A DNA stretch of 50,233 nucleotides from Bacteroidota bacterium (GTDB lineage Bacteria > Bacteroidota > Bacteroidia > Bacteroidales > Lentimicrobiaceae): positions 1-50,233 of the forward strand of contig JAEYSM010000077.1 of the NCBI GenBank assembly GCA_023434665.1, read 5' to 3'. Position numbers and translations under genes: made by a program. Position 1 is the first letter of the stretch. The number at the start of each line of letters is the position of its first letter. Below the pieces are notes generated by a model, which saw only the letters and a program-made list of their open reading frames with translations, was not told the origin of the DNA and did not search any database. Shown here one piece after another: positions 43,101-46,762 of the stretch.

Positions 43101-45545
43101 AACGGATGTCAAAACACTTTAACAACTGCGGTGCAGGTTTCAGCTGTTCCGGTTGCTACTTTCACAATTAACAGTAGTTGTACAGGAAACCTAACCTCGT
43201 TTACGGACTATTCTTATTGTGTTACCGGTGAACCAATAGTATCATGGGAATGGGATTTTGGAGATCAGAATGCAATTCCAGGTACTGACACTTCGAGTGC
43301 ACAGCACCCATTATATCAATATAGCCAACCAGGAGTTTACCCGGTTACTTTAACCGTTACTAGTTCAGTTGGCTGTTCAAGCACCATTGTGATTCCGGTT
43401 GAAATATTCCCAGCCCCTCAGGCATTTTTTGATTATACAACAAATGCTTGTCTCAATGGTACTGTTTCATTCAGGGACGAATCATCAGCCTATCTTGGCA
43501 ATATAGTAAGCTGGAACTGGCAGTTCGAACCGTACTATTATTCAGAACTTCAGAATCCTCATCACACATTCCAATTTACTGACAGTTGTTATATGGTACA
43601 ACTTGTGGTCACTGATACAAGAGGTTGTGTTGATACTACAATTCAGGAAGTTTGTGTTCCTGCGGGACTTGAAGTTGTAATTGAAAGTAGCATTACCTGC
43701 CATGGAGATTCAACTTACTTTAATCCATTAGTAATTGCTCCTTTAGGTGACTCTTTAGTAGATTTCGAATGGAATTTTGATGATGTTCAGTCAGGGATTC
43801 ATAATACTTCGACTCTTGAAAGCCCAACGCATTATTTTGCGAATGTTGGTTCCTATCTGGTATCCTTAACTGCTACTGATGTGAATAACTGCAAGACTAC
43901 GGTTTATTCAACTGTAGTAGTTGAACCGCTTCCATCACCGATGTTCACAATTATGGCCGGTTCATGCGACAGTACTTTATATTTCACAGACCATTCCTCC
44001 GGAAACGGCAATGAAATTGTAACCTGGATATGGAATTACGGAGATGGTAATACTGATACCCTTTACGCTTCACCTGCCGACACTTCGCATTTCTATTCTA
44101 TAACCGGCAGTGTTGATGTTACTTTAACAACAATAACTGCTTCAGGTTGCAGTAATTCATATACTGTAACAGTTGATAAAATGCCATGTATTGTTGCAGA
44201 TTTCATTGAGGTAGATACACTTATTTGCGAACGGCATCAAATAACTTTTGAAGACCTTTCAATATGTGGAAATCCTATCGAAGAATGGACCTGGTATTTT
44301 GGAGATGGCGATACAATCAGATATTCAACTTACCAACCAACTGTCATGCACACCTACCTTGAGGATGGAAATTATACTGTGTCATTAGTTGTTAAAACTT
44401 CAGTATCGAATGTCTCAGTATCAGATACTATCAGCAGATTGGTAACTGTAATTGCATCCCCGGATGCTGACTTCATCACAAGTGATGTTTGTTTGAATAA
44501 TACAACATTCTTTACCGATAAGTCACTATGGTCGCAGTCGCAGATAAAAGAATGGCATTGGGATTTCAATGATCCTATGTCAGTAACCGATACTACAAGC
44601 AACAAAAACACATCATACAATTATCCAAGGGCTGGTACATACAGGCCAATGTTAACTGTCACAAATGAGTTTGGCTGTACTGATACAATCTCTAAAACAG
44701 TAAGGGTTCATTACCTACCTGTAGCTGAATTTGAATACTCATTATCCTGTATGAATAACCAAACCCTATTTACAGATATGAGTGATAGTGCAGATGCAGC
44801 TATTGATCAATGGTGGTGGAGATTTAGCGATTCATTGACTATGCTTGGTTTAGCAGGTATTCAAAATCCTAACTTTATCTTCAAAGAAACAGGTGAATAC
44901 AATGTAGAGTTGATTATTGTAAATGGTAATGGTTGTAGTGATACAACATCTAAAACTCTTACTGTTCATCCAAAGCCAACCAGTGCCTTTAGCTTAACTG
45001 AAAATTATGAAAACACTCAGGGTAGAGTATTATTCACAAATGGCACTATCGGAGCAAATGCTTATGAATGGGACTTCGGAACTGGTATTTCATCTTTCGA
45101 AATTGACCCTGTTGTTGACTTCCAGGAAGATGGTGAATATACTATTAGTTTGATTTCCCTAAACGAGTTTAATTGTCCTGACACCCTCACCGTAAACTAC
45201 ACAATGCTGTTCAAGGGTTTATGGATTCCGAATGCTTTCTCACCCAACAATCCGAATCCTGAAGTTCGATTATTTAAACCTGTGGGAACCAACCTTCAGT
45301 ATTATCTGGTAGAAGTATACGATACCTGGGGCAATTTACTCTGGACATCGAATAAACTGGACGATAAAGGGTCCCCGGCTGAAGGATGGAATGGTGTATT
45401 CAATGGCATACTGTTACACCAGGATACTTATATGTGGAAAGTTTCAGCTGTGTTTAAAGATGGAACAATCTGGAATGGCCAAAGTGTTGGCAATAGTGAT
45501 AAGTTGCCTGGCAAAACCTACGGCACAATTCATTTGATAAGATAA
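22167..45545 (+). CDS. giant T9SS-exported multi-domain surface adhesin (SprB-like)
   Basis: A 7,792-residue protein, roughly 0.8 MDa, in one uninterrupted frame. The N terminus has a basic segment and hydrophobic core (LTLTTIFFLFA, about residues 17-27), a signal peptide cleaved near 27-32. Then come an Ig-like region (about 33-123), five PKD-like modules (124-563) and 44 copies of an ~89-residue repeat (564-4468). Two PKD-like modules (4469-4644), six ~75-residue Ig-like modules (4645-5092) and six more ~89-residue repeats (5093-5617) follow. The stalk ends in 24 PKD domains (5618-7685) and a type-B sorting domain (7686-7792). Such proteins are exported by T9SS; the best known, SprB of Flavobacterium, is a mobile gliding adhesin encoded beside sprF. 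The PorP/SprF gene 30 bases downstream supports the same logic. Ligand and role in gliding or attachment are unknown. No catalytic domain was seen. Confidence 0.93.
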   Translation: MRTNFTIFGGKLIRWLTLTTIFFLFAQQQALPCNDLNLSGTTTICSGSSTQINFNISPGGPSPWRIVYAINGVPQPEIADITQSSFSITTSTPGTYTGLTIFDANDCQGTIVGSPVVITLDPLPGNPGSISGDAIVCQGEAGVVYTVPVITNANSYEWTLPTGVNLAGQVNNQITVNYSLSAISGFISVRGVNDCGPGNWSNFAVDVQPQPATAGTITGLSTVCQGQNSVVYTVPPIANATGYLWTLPSGANIVTQNNNSITVDFGTSALSGIITVTGTNNCGNGQASSLNITVNPLPGSSGSISGINTVCRGQSGVSFSIPPIVNASGYLWNLPTGFNITSGQNTNSITIDVSPTASSGQITVAGINSCGQGITSPPLNITVNDVPASPAGISGLSTVCQGLSGIIYSVPAITGATSYEWQLPSGITFSGGSTNQISANFSLTAVSGAIQVRGINSCGEGPWSQPFNVTVNTLPQAAGTISGNNQICAPSNGLIFTVANIMGASSYEWEFPSGFTVTGSDQQNSITLNALTNANSGGIRVRGINDCGTGSFSPIFNISVSSPATAFAGNNSSICEGSTFDLNQATATNYSSIQWTTSGDGSFSNSNVLRPQYTPGNNDIQNGTVNLTLVVTGNGVCENATSSLILSISKIPVVYAGNDISICEQSGQLSLSGTSSNCQSIVWSTSGDGSFGNASSLTSYYLPGPADIINGSVNLTLTGNGSGACNSQVSDALTISITRRPVVVAGNNIQSCQDAPVNLTGSAQYYQSIQWSSSGSGNFSSTNTLNTTYTPSAADINAGNVTISLSAQPINPCSNPVIDNLTLIISSTPVVNAGADIEICAVSGAVQLSGTASNCGTLIWSSNGNGTFSNPGSLTTMYLPGTSDIANGSSILTLSGTGNGACNSTVQDNLTLQIIPAPQANAGANIQSCGDEPINLNGTANDYFSVMWTTSGNGTFLDRNNLETVYYPSNDDVAAGTFNLRLTANPISPCTSVFNDDLTVTIYEEPIVFAGPDITSCGTQGFTITGSQAQNYSSLTWSTSGSGTFDNQNGLRPTYYPTSADVTAGSVILTLSAQGMGDCSGISVSDDMILNLNAEPTVNAGPPATVCQGTEFEIIDATASNYQVLTWLTSGSGTFINNGTLNPTYLPSAADINQGMITLTLRATPLAPCSTPVSSSKIINFSINPTVYAGIDATVCDNSSYTISDALATNYGSLSWSTNGTGSFSSTNSLNTTYTPSNSDVLNGSVTLTLTAYGNAACNQNAVDQMEITITQSPVADAGSGGVICENSSFTVTTATASPNTTIQWSSSGTGTLVNGGSLTPTYTPSAQDALNGTVVLTMTVTGNPPCNTSIQDNITIAIIPEPIPDAGENFSVCGLTPFTITNASASNYTSINWTTNGTGSLSNTNRIDPTYIPSAADLANGNVTLTMSLTGNFPCNQVISDQVLVTLNQVPVINAGPDITICEGPHNITGATAINYSTLQWSTINGDGVFNNGSALNAIYTPGTADLLRGYVTLTLTAVALPPCTDVISDNVIYTIKAEPTAYAGPDEIICEGSNYLLQHATAQDYTSIIWSTSGSGYFNNANTTNPLYYPSLADIANGSVILTMTLENAPCLPVHDEMTLVINHNPTANAGSDATICEGDSYMITDASALNCSTYLWTTTGSGALQNPTTLTPTYIPSAADIMAGSVQLMLTVDAQAPCVANDYDLMTIYITRQPIVQAGSDVTICENQTHSITDATASYYSSVLWSSSGDGVITGANTLFPTYTPGLIDATLGYVTLTLTAYGNSPCIQPVTDEIYITIENTPDIYAGSDITICSGSNIALTEAIADHYTTLRWSTSGNGSFSDPTMLHPVYTPSPQDISNGTVILTLTGSPVSPCSDYTIDALVLNISQPPQVNAGSDGTICETSQYYIHDASASDYSVITWTTMGDGFFSNQNSINPTYTPGPNDRAAGSVLLYLNATSLLPCTGDVSDAMELVILPLPNITAGPDASVCENNTYLLSGATALNYGSLQWTTSGSGWFSNASVLNPIYTPSSEDILNGSVTLTLTAQGILPCTDQVDDQMVLNIEAAPVADAGPDQEICVSNYTITTATAQNYHHIQWTSSGSSGTLMNSNTITPTYVPSALDIANGSVVLTLTASANFPCSVDAVDQMTIIIRETTVVSAGQDVTICEGSVFTPSDASATNYASIQWTTTGTGSFINANTINPTYTPSPADIALGWVNLTITATSNAPCTQVISDAMRLTFVRQPIVDAGPNVTICEGQNFSTNNASVNNHTSLIWTTTGDGVFLDPSQLSTTYTPGIVDIANGSAVLRLTANGNAPCNTPATDFMILTIQGLPSVDAGPNASICENETFIITNASADNYSSLQWATNGNGTFINPTSINPEYIPGTADILSGSVTITLTVIGNSPCSSTTSDSFILTINQIAEVNAGADGSVCENGSFIISDATGTHYSSINWSTNGSGSFINGSSLNATYLPSAEDAIAGQVTLTLTATSIAPCSEIVTDTKIITVIAMPVVEAGPDGEVCSDTYYNITGASATGYASLLWQTSGTGQFSNNTQLNPTYTPSVEDINDGSVVLTLNAISNSPCTSNPSDSFTLTINRTPNGTAGADDVVCENNSYTVTDASASAYASINWTTNGSGILTGANTLNPVYTPSTADALAGSVTMTMTLSGNGSCGTFTDQKVISIQQIAEVYAGPDASICIGAVYTLSNAVASDYQSVLWTTNGSGSFTNPNLVNTAYIPSAADYAAGQVLLTITAESVYPCSESVSDLMVLLFNDSPIANAGPDDSICEGSVYNVISASAINYSTVVWTTSGTGHFSAGNTLTPTYTPSTDDLLTGFVTLTLHALGTPPCAEDTDDLLLRFIKAPTANAGSDALVCEGTIYTVFDASASNYSTINWTTSGSGTLTGTNTLNPTYLPSLADLDLGYVTLTMTVNAELPCIGQAVSSKTLTFTRLPIVTAGSDGILCAGDSYTITDATSQNTSSIWWTTSGSGSFADNGTLSPTYTPSEADFASGSVILTITGQPGAGCSSEVSDAMTLILVPYATANAGLDAYICEEDSYTVYTASATLYSSVLWTTTGSGTLINAASLTPTYSPSQEDINNGSVTLTLTVISASPCLDEVTDQMIIYIDQSPEANAGSDATICEGNNYTINDASVTVGYTYSWSTSGTGNFLQPNTLTPTYIPSIADINAGNVTISLSVEGSASCPEIVTDQMVLTINRMVVVNAGTDDVVCEGINYTLGNATAVNFSSVMWSTSGTGSFINPAEVNATYVPSSADFLNGSVVLTITGTASGVCTGNNTDMMTLTFETLPIVNAGSDMNVCESSITINGASASNYNSLLWTTSGTGIVSNSNTLTPTYTPSPLDLATGFVDLTLTAQSLTPCTGSVSDVVRITFNNLPIVSAGIDGSICENSTFTINGATAQNTSLITWSTSGSGTFNDIHSLNATYTPSIADIQNGSVVLTLTGDAIAPCSASVTDQLTVTISKSALVNAGLDGTTCDDTYLISGASASNYSSLIWTTSGTGTFINGSTLTPVYTPSAQDKVNGSVILTLTGQSNAPCTNESVDFMILTLPAGATAYAGMDASVCEGSTFLVSTASATGYSSLNWTSSGTGTFSGQNTLNPSYNPSATDIANGSVTLTLTANAQAPCLNSATDEMLLVIDRNPIAIAGQDVSICGATIVNLSGTVSNSTLFSWSTNGDGSFTNPSTLTPSYTPGTGDINTGSVTITLTAQPTGACTLPAVDQLIITIGSEPIVNAGLDATICSDTYTLTATASNYSVLSWSTSGTGTFINSNATNATYVASIADVNSGSVTLTLNATGISPCTTVVSDAMVLTFTPEPVANAGQDATVCGNASYNLINATALNYSQITWSTSGTGTFSDASIINPVYYPSTTDVSAGTVTLTLSVTGVNLCNLIDIDQMVLTFSESPTANAGIDMSSCGNAQVQIVGANATNYSSLLWTHNGTGTIQGTTGLTPVYTPSQNDITAGQVTLTLHAYAITPCIGEATDFMTISLSPGPIVNAGADITICENQNLVISGASGINYSSLSWSTNGSGTFSNNTTLNPVYYPSAGDIAAGTITLTLTGNGSAPCTGVSTDVMVLTINKLPIANAGPDEVACANSFLVENASAVNHSSINWTTSGTGSFNNASLQNPVYTPSASDRIAGSVILTMTVNGQAPCNNQVADEMRLTIGQGAVANAGLDASTCGNSPFTVTTASASSNSTIIWSTSGSGTFANQNTINPTYTPSAGDISLGSVTLTLQVQGSAPCFSNAQDAMVLTISAPATAYAGPDNSVCNGTNYTVTGASASNSAAIMWSTTGSGIFVSGNTLSPTYIPSFEDYQNGNVILILTAIPQSPCSGSVSDEMLLTFMNGAVANAGPDAEICFGANFTVTGANALGAATISWSSSGSGTLINGNTISPTYIPSNGDRTAGSVILTMTVTGTPPCLGTSTDNMTLLISSMPVDLTSISGPQTVCAGQSGVNYSAIPVQFATQYNWMVPSGVTIISGAGTPNIVVDFSTSAISGNIYVTPASACGSGTMAIYAVTVDPAPLTPGSISGPAQVCSNTDNVNYSVAPVTGVTGYQWTLPAGVNLITGAGTNSITVNFTTSAISGDISVSTLNGCGASAPSTMAVEVFPIPATPIIVANGPVEFCEGSTVVLSTTNSYDSYLWSTGETTPQITVAASGTYSVIVEDLNGCSSLVSNEIVVNVHTLGTPVITLSGSPEFCQGDNVVLTAEAGFASYLWNTGATTQSITVSVTGDYYVIVNDALGCSSPTSDTISVVVHPVPATPAISANGPLTFCQGDSVVLSATPGFNFYDWSTGDTTQSITVTATGSYTVSVGVVAACMSLPSAPVSTIVTPAPAAPIVSANGPTSFCNGGSVTLTASSGYISYLWSNGATTQSIVVTETGSYSVTGTDATGCESNPSIPVNVNVIAPVTPVITANGPVNFCYGNSVELTAPAGYVGYMWSDGSSTQVITVTTSGDYYVVVSDATGCISDPSNTITVTVGPPLASPIITANGPTTLCQGETVTISAPAGYAEYLWSNGEITQDITVGTAGDYYVVVEDLNGCASLASNTITVDVQPLPIIDAGLDAQICEGSQYTLGDATASNCLSLFWSTSGTGSFSNPAALNPVYNPSLADISQGSVILTLTGYGCNDVSDFMVLDIISSPTADAGSPQEVCFGPTPVLGASASDYSTIVWNVVFGSGSLVNENSLIPTYIPGAADLTAGYVILSLTANPVTPCLNPVSVTKTLNIKEAAVVDAGQDEVICSGSVLNITTATQTGCESIQWSSTGTGTWLNANTINPTYYPSVSDIATGTIHLSVTGASAGCPDATDIMILTIQPEVTVYAGSDGYTCEGSNFTLSGATVQQFGSVSWTTSGSGTFNNPDLINPIYSPSLADIAAGSVQLTITGISAAPCSGSASDNMILFIRQEPLAYAGNDGTICQGEQYVITDASAANAASILWTTSGSGYFLNGNTTTPTYIPGQYDISVGSVVLTMIVSNQPCADISDSQTLTIIPEAVVNAGPDVTICRECMHTVSGAFINNAVNYLWTSTGTGILTGESTLTPTYEPSIADIANGSVTLILTAESFNNCGTVSDQMVIYINQNPDIDFTWSGVCEGQPTSFIADTTLAAFGSIAVWHWNFGDGFYSNVMNPDHTFAATGEYVVTLTVTDTAGNQSIVSHIIEIVTTPIAFFSYDTPNCFGSATQFINLSSTENGYITHWIWNFGDGSVPDTVLFPEDPNVSHLYTAPGIYEITLTVINSYGCDNTYSSELTVSPQPIANFHYSSSCEDMIVDFFDASFPNGAGNIVSWSWNFDDPGSGIFNYSNLENPQHLFSTPGIYNVTLIVVNFNNCSDTITKQVNAGAAPPVEFIWDAACANNLTSFFADTTVINIPTIAGYNWTFGDGGYSVLQNPQHLYAAEGNYIVTLTITDTSGCVNSISHLVTIGASPDAYFSFPDPTCLGETVQFTDLSSSEAGYITTWAWDFGDGNTATVVFPSSPNVNHTYASAGVFTVKLHITSSLGCTDSISRTVTIVPSPVANFTNSNACMSEPVIFTDLSQTNGGGIITNWSWNFGDPGSGIGNTSSLQNPQHVYTAAGTYDVTLSIITSNSCAATVTIPVTINPAPFVDFSSTTGCANDTVAFNSSAMVDMTTTVSWLWDFGDGTTSGDIDPIHIYTVSGLYNVTLTITDNSGCSASETHAVSVTDGPIALFSNNAPACSGTEVEFTNLSSGNGSPITIYKWYFGDGSDTTIYAPANPDVSHEYAGPGTYTVTLEITTAAGCDASVSNQVSIIQGPTADFIFESACVGSPATFTDLSSANGGSPIVQWNWEFGDPGSGTANTSTLQNPTHIFSIAGDFNVTLTTITASGCENSVTQTVTITIPPAVAFTFSGSCANQPMSFAIDATIVDIPSIATFFWDFGDGATSTLQNPDHMYAAAGTYLVTLTVTDTTGCSGSVSNYILVSPEPLAYFSYTEPTCLQSEVQFTDLSSSAQGYITTWTWNFGDGNTVIVNFPDDPNVVHTYLNAGSYNVSLEILTSLGCESSVSRVVSVLPNPLANFTFEETCVGETVQFTDLSQNNGGGQIIHWLWDFGDPASGIANSSVLQNPVHTYNQPGTYTILLTVTTTNSCTDTTSRTITIAPPPVVDFDNNNGCANDTINFVSSTYVNMGTTVNWLWDFGDGTTSSSADPQHIYLTTGIFNVTLTITDITGCTATVSHPVTISTGPLALFSYTAPACSGSEVFFNDMSSAVGSAIIKWVWDFGDGNQVTINAPGNPDVSHIYASAGNYSVTLTVTNTAGCDASVSNNVLIITGPEAEFEYETGCQGAAIQFTDVSSPNGGSPIIQWLWNFDDPASGIQNTSNLQHPVHTFNAAGTYNILLTITSVSGCIDTVSHTITVVPPPAIAFDYTAACAGQSMSFAPDTAVMDPASIVSWLWDFGDGTGNSTLMSPDHVYAIYGVYNVTLTITDINGCQNTLTTAVQVSAVPVATFTINSSCTGNLTSFTDYSYCVTGEPIVSWEWDFGDQNAIPGTDTSSAQHPLYQYSQPGVYPVTLTVTSSVGCSSTIVIPVEIFPAPQAFFDYTTNACLNGTVSFRDESSAYLGNIVSWNWQFEPYYYSELQNPHHTFQFTDSCYMVQLVVTDTRGCVDTTIQEVCVPAGLEVVIESSITCHGDSTYFNPLVIAPLGDSLVDFEWNFDDVQSGIHNTSTLESPTHYFANVGSYLVSLTATDVNNCKTTVYSTVVVEPLPSPMFTIMAGSCDSTLYFTDHSSGNGNEIVTWIWNYGDGNTDTLYASPADTSHFYSITGSVDVTLTTITASGCSNSYTVTVDKMPCIVADFIEVDTLICERHQITFEDLSICGNPIEEWTWYFGDGDTIRYSTYQPTVMHTYLEDGNYTVSLVVKTSVSNVSVSDTISRLVTVIASPDADFITSDVCLNNTTFFTDKSLWSQSQIKEWHWDFNDPMSVTDTTSNKNTSYNYPRAGTYRPMLTVTNEFGCTDTISKTVRVHYLPVAEFEYSLSCMNNQTLFTDMSDSADAAIDQWWWRFSDSLTMLGLAGIQNPNFIFKETGEYNVELIIVNGNGCSDTTSKTLTVHPKPTSAFSLTENYENTQGRVLFTNGTIGANAYEWDFGTGISSFEIDPVVDFQEDGEYTISLISLNEFNCPDTLTVNYTMLFKGLWIPNAFSPNNPNPEVRLFKPVGTNLQYYLVEVYDTWGNLLWTSNKLDDKGSPAEGWNGVFNGILLHQDTYMWKVSAVFKDGTIWNGQSVGNSDKLPGKTYGTIHLIR
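22536..23855 (+). repeat. five PKD-like / Ig-like modules, N-terminal block
   Basis: Five in-frame modules of about 88 residues (protein residues 124-563). Each opens with a G-x-I-S/T-G-x-x-x-x-C pattern (for example ISGDAIVCQG and ITGLSTVCQG). Each has a Y-x-W/E-W-x-L/F-P-S/T-G core and ends with a G-x-N-x-C-G strand. The two modules at 35,571-36,098 belong to the same family. Confidence 0.85.
23856..35570 (+). repeat. 44 tandem copies of an ~89-residue two-cysteine repeat
   Basis: In-frame coding repeat (residues 564-4468, mean 88.75 residues). The consensus starts x-V-x-AGxDxxIC, continues with (D/G)ASAxNYSSxxWTTSGTGxF, then LNPTYTPSxxDIxxGSVTLTLTA, and ends PC-x8-DxMxLTI. Every copy keeps Cys near positions 11 and 74, probably a disulfide within each module. 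Copies are clearly diverged in DNA sequence, so this is not a recent slippage expansion. I do not recognise a named family for it; it behaves like an Ig-like stalk module. Confidence 0.9.
24123..25184 (+). repeat. two-module superrepeat inside the 44-copy array
   Basis: Modules 2-3 (24,123-24,653) and 4-5 (24,654-25,184) are each exactly 531 bases. They resemble each other more than their neighbours. Modules 2 and 4 share an extra Cys (SNC before the W strand) and a GACNS end; modules 3 and 5 share IQSC and NP-x-x-PC. Confidence 0.75.
35571..36098 (+). repeat. two PKD-like modules between repeat arrays
   Basis: Residues 4469-4644. These carry the same signature as the N-terminal five modules: ISGPQTVCAGQSGVNYS in the first and ISGPAQVCSN followed by YQWTLPAGVNLITGAG in the second. 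They mark the end of the 44-copy array. Confidence 0.8.
36099..37442 (+). repeat. six ~75-residue Ig-like modules
   Basis: Residues 4645-5092. The consensus is ANGPxxFCxGxSVxL, then AxxGYxxYLWSNGxTTQSIxV, then GxYxVxVxDxxGCxS. This is a common Ig-like module of Bacteroidota surface proteins and unrelated in length and motif to the flanking ~89-residue repeats. Confidence 0.85.
37443..39017 (+). repeat. second block of six ~89-residue two-cysteine repeats
   Basis: Residues 5093-5617. Same consensus as the 44-copy array, separated from it by eight modules of two other types. The total is 50. Copies 1 and 3 of this block carry an extra Cys just before the W strand; copy 6 has an extra Cys near its first one (CRECMHT). 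Confidence 0.88.
39018..45221 (+). repeat. 24 tandem PKD domains
   Basis: Residues 5618-7685, about 86 residues per domain. Most carry the PKD hallmark W-x-W-D/N-FGDG (or F-D/G-DPGSG), then H-x-Y/F-x-x-x-G-x-Y-x-V-x-LTV. Copies 18, 23 and 24 have degenerate cores (WQFEPYYY, WRFSDSL, WDFGTGI). PKD arrays serve as extended stalks. The first 16 domains cycle through three subtypes. Confidence 0.92.
39798..42899 (+). repeat. six-PKD-domain superrepeat, two units of exactly 1,551 bp
   Basis: PKD domains 4-9 (39,798-41,348) and 10-15 (41,349-42,899) align domain by domain with identical unit length (517 residues). The internal break is at the same offset: domains 7 and 13 start at 40,575 and 42,126, both 777 bases in. 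Domain 16 (from 42,900) begins a third unit that then breaks off. Confidence 0.85.
45222..45542 (+). other. type-B T9SS sorting domain (gliding-motility-associated C-terminal domain)
   Basis: Residues 7686-7792 of the giant protein. WIPNAFSPNN opens the domain; VEVYDTWGNLLW, GWNGVFNG and QDTYMWKVSAVFKDG follow. These are the hallmark strands of the ~90-residue CHU_C-type domain, which directs export by T9SS and in known cases depends on a PorP/SprF partner. Confidence 0.93.
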
Positions 45546-45575
45546 AGGAATAGTAAACATTATACAAAAAAGGAA

Positions 45576-46682
45576 ATGAAAAAAATTAAAATAGTTGTCC
45601 TGGTAATATGCTTATTTTCAATTAGTCCGGTTCTTAAGGCTCAGGATCCTTTATTTTCTCAATTCTACAATGTGCCGGCATATTATAATCCTGCACAGGT
45701 AGGACTATCTCCAGGACTAAGAGCACGCTTTACTATTCGTGATCAATGGCCACAATTACCTGGCGAACTCAGGAATTACAATTTCAGCCTTGATTTTGCC
45801 GAAAGGAACATTCCTGGATCCGGAGGATTGGGTTTAATAGTCATGACAGATAATGCGGGAACAGGTTACCTGAAAACTTCAACTGTTGGCTTGTCAACAT
45901 CTGTAAGGATACCTTTACAGGAAAATATGGTCACCCAGGTAGGTATAATGACATCCTTTGTGCAGAAAAGCATAAACTGGGACAATCTGGTATTTACCGA
46001 TCAGTTGGATCCCATTTATGGAAATATTTATGAGACGAATTTTCAGGCTCCTGAAAATGTTAATATTTTCTATCCTGATTTCGCTGCCGGTGGAGTATTC
46101 AGATTCACGGAGAGCAACAGTTCCTTCAGCGGTATCATGGGAACTTTTGGATTGGCGGTTCATCATCTCTTCAGACCGAATGAATCATTCCTCTCTCTAA
46201 CATCACCCTTACCTAGGAAATTGGCTATAACAGGAGATTTAGTTTTAGAAATGGATGGTAACTCAGGAGGCCCATATTTCAAGAGAAATGACAAATCGAA
46301 TACTTTTAAATTTAATCCTGGATTTATCTACGAATCGCAAGCCCAGTTTAAAACTTATGCGGTAGGTTTGAATATTCTTAAATCTGCAATTTATACCGGA
46401 GTATGGTTTAGAAATAGAACTACCGAACTGACCAAATCAAACGATCTGATTTTTGTTTTGGGTCTAAATGCTCCTTTATCTAATGAGACAAGGATTAAGA
46501 TTAATTATTCTTATGATTTCGTATTAACTGAAATCAGACCAGGTACCGGATGCTCACATGAAATCTCAATCGTGTTTGAGCTCGATAATTTCAATGTATT
46601 TGGTGGAATGAGAAGTTCGGGTTTTGGTTTCACACCAGGGAACAACAGATCAAGAAATGAATTGGAATGCACACCTTTCTGA
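45576..46682 (+). CDS. PorP/SprF family type IX secretion outer-membrane protein
   Basis: A 368-residue predicted outer-membrane beta-barrel. The signal peptide MKKIKIVVLVICLFSISPVLKAQ is followed directly by the family's N-terminal signature DPLFSQFYNVPAYYNPAQVG. The rest alternates hydrophobic strands, with a last strand region ending before a short tail. Family members associate with T9SS. SprF is needed for surface localisation of SprB and other PorP-like proteins for their own type-B cargo. This gene begins 30 bases after the giant adhesin gene and a strong terminator closes the pair. Whether it is dedicated to that adhesin is inference from context. Confidence 0.93.
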   Translation: MKKIKIVVLVICLFSISPVLKAQDPLFSQFYNVPAYYNPAQVGLSPGLRARFTIRDQWPQLPGELRNYNFSLDFAERNIPGSGGLGLIVMTDNAGTGYLKTSTVGLSTSVRIPLQENMVTQVGIMTSFVQKSINWDNLVFTDQLDPIYGNIYETNFQAPENVNIFYPDFAAGGVFRFTESNSSFSGIMGTFGLAVHHLFRPNESFLSLTSPLPRKLAITGDLVLEMDGNSGGPYFKRNDKSNTFKFNPGFIYESQAQFKTYAVGLNILKSAIYTGVWFRNRTTELTKSNDLIFVLGLNAPLSNETRIKINYSYDFVLTEIRPGTGCSHEISIVFELDNFNVFGGMRSSGFGFTPGNNRSRNELECTPF

Positions 46683-46707
46683 TAAAATAATGATGCGATC
46701 CCCCCGA

Positions 46708-46722
46708 CCATAAATTTTATGG
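46708..46722. repeat. short perfect inverted repeat
   Basis: CCATAAA-T-TTTATGG followed by TTTT, 25 bases after the PorP/SprF stop and before the main terminator. It could be an RNA processing or secondary termination element. Confidence 0.35.
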
Positions 46723-46733
46723 TTTTCGCGCAG

Positions 46734-46761
46734 GGCTATCCTTAACGGGATAGCCTTTTTT
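46734..46761 (+). terminator. Rho-independent terminator of the adhesin-PorP/SprF unit
   Basis: Stem GGCTATCC (46,734-46,741) with GGATAGCC (46,748-46,755), 6-base loop, then six T. It lies 52 bases after the PorP/SprF stop. The T tract exists only on the plus strand. Confidence 0.85.
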
Positions 46762-46762
46762 G

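Noticed and set aside
22793..44620. Many open frames of 60-115 codons on the minus strand and alternate plus frames inside the giant gene
   Set aside because: They recur at the repeat period, lack plausible starts and protein families, and follow from the codon pattern of the in-frame repeats.
46683..46762. Possible frameshift cutting a histidine kinase domain from the PAS-GAF-GAF gene
   Set aside because: Only 80 bases lie between its stop and the PorP/SprF stop, and they hold a terminator, not kinase coding sequence.
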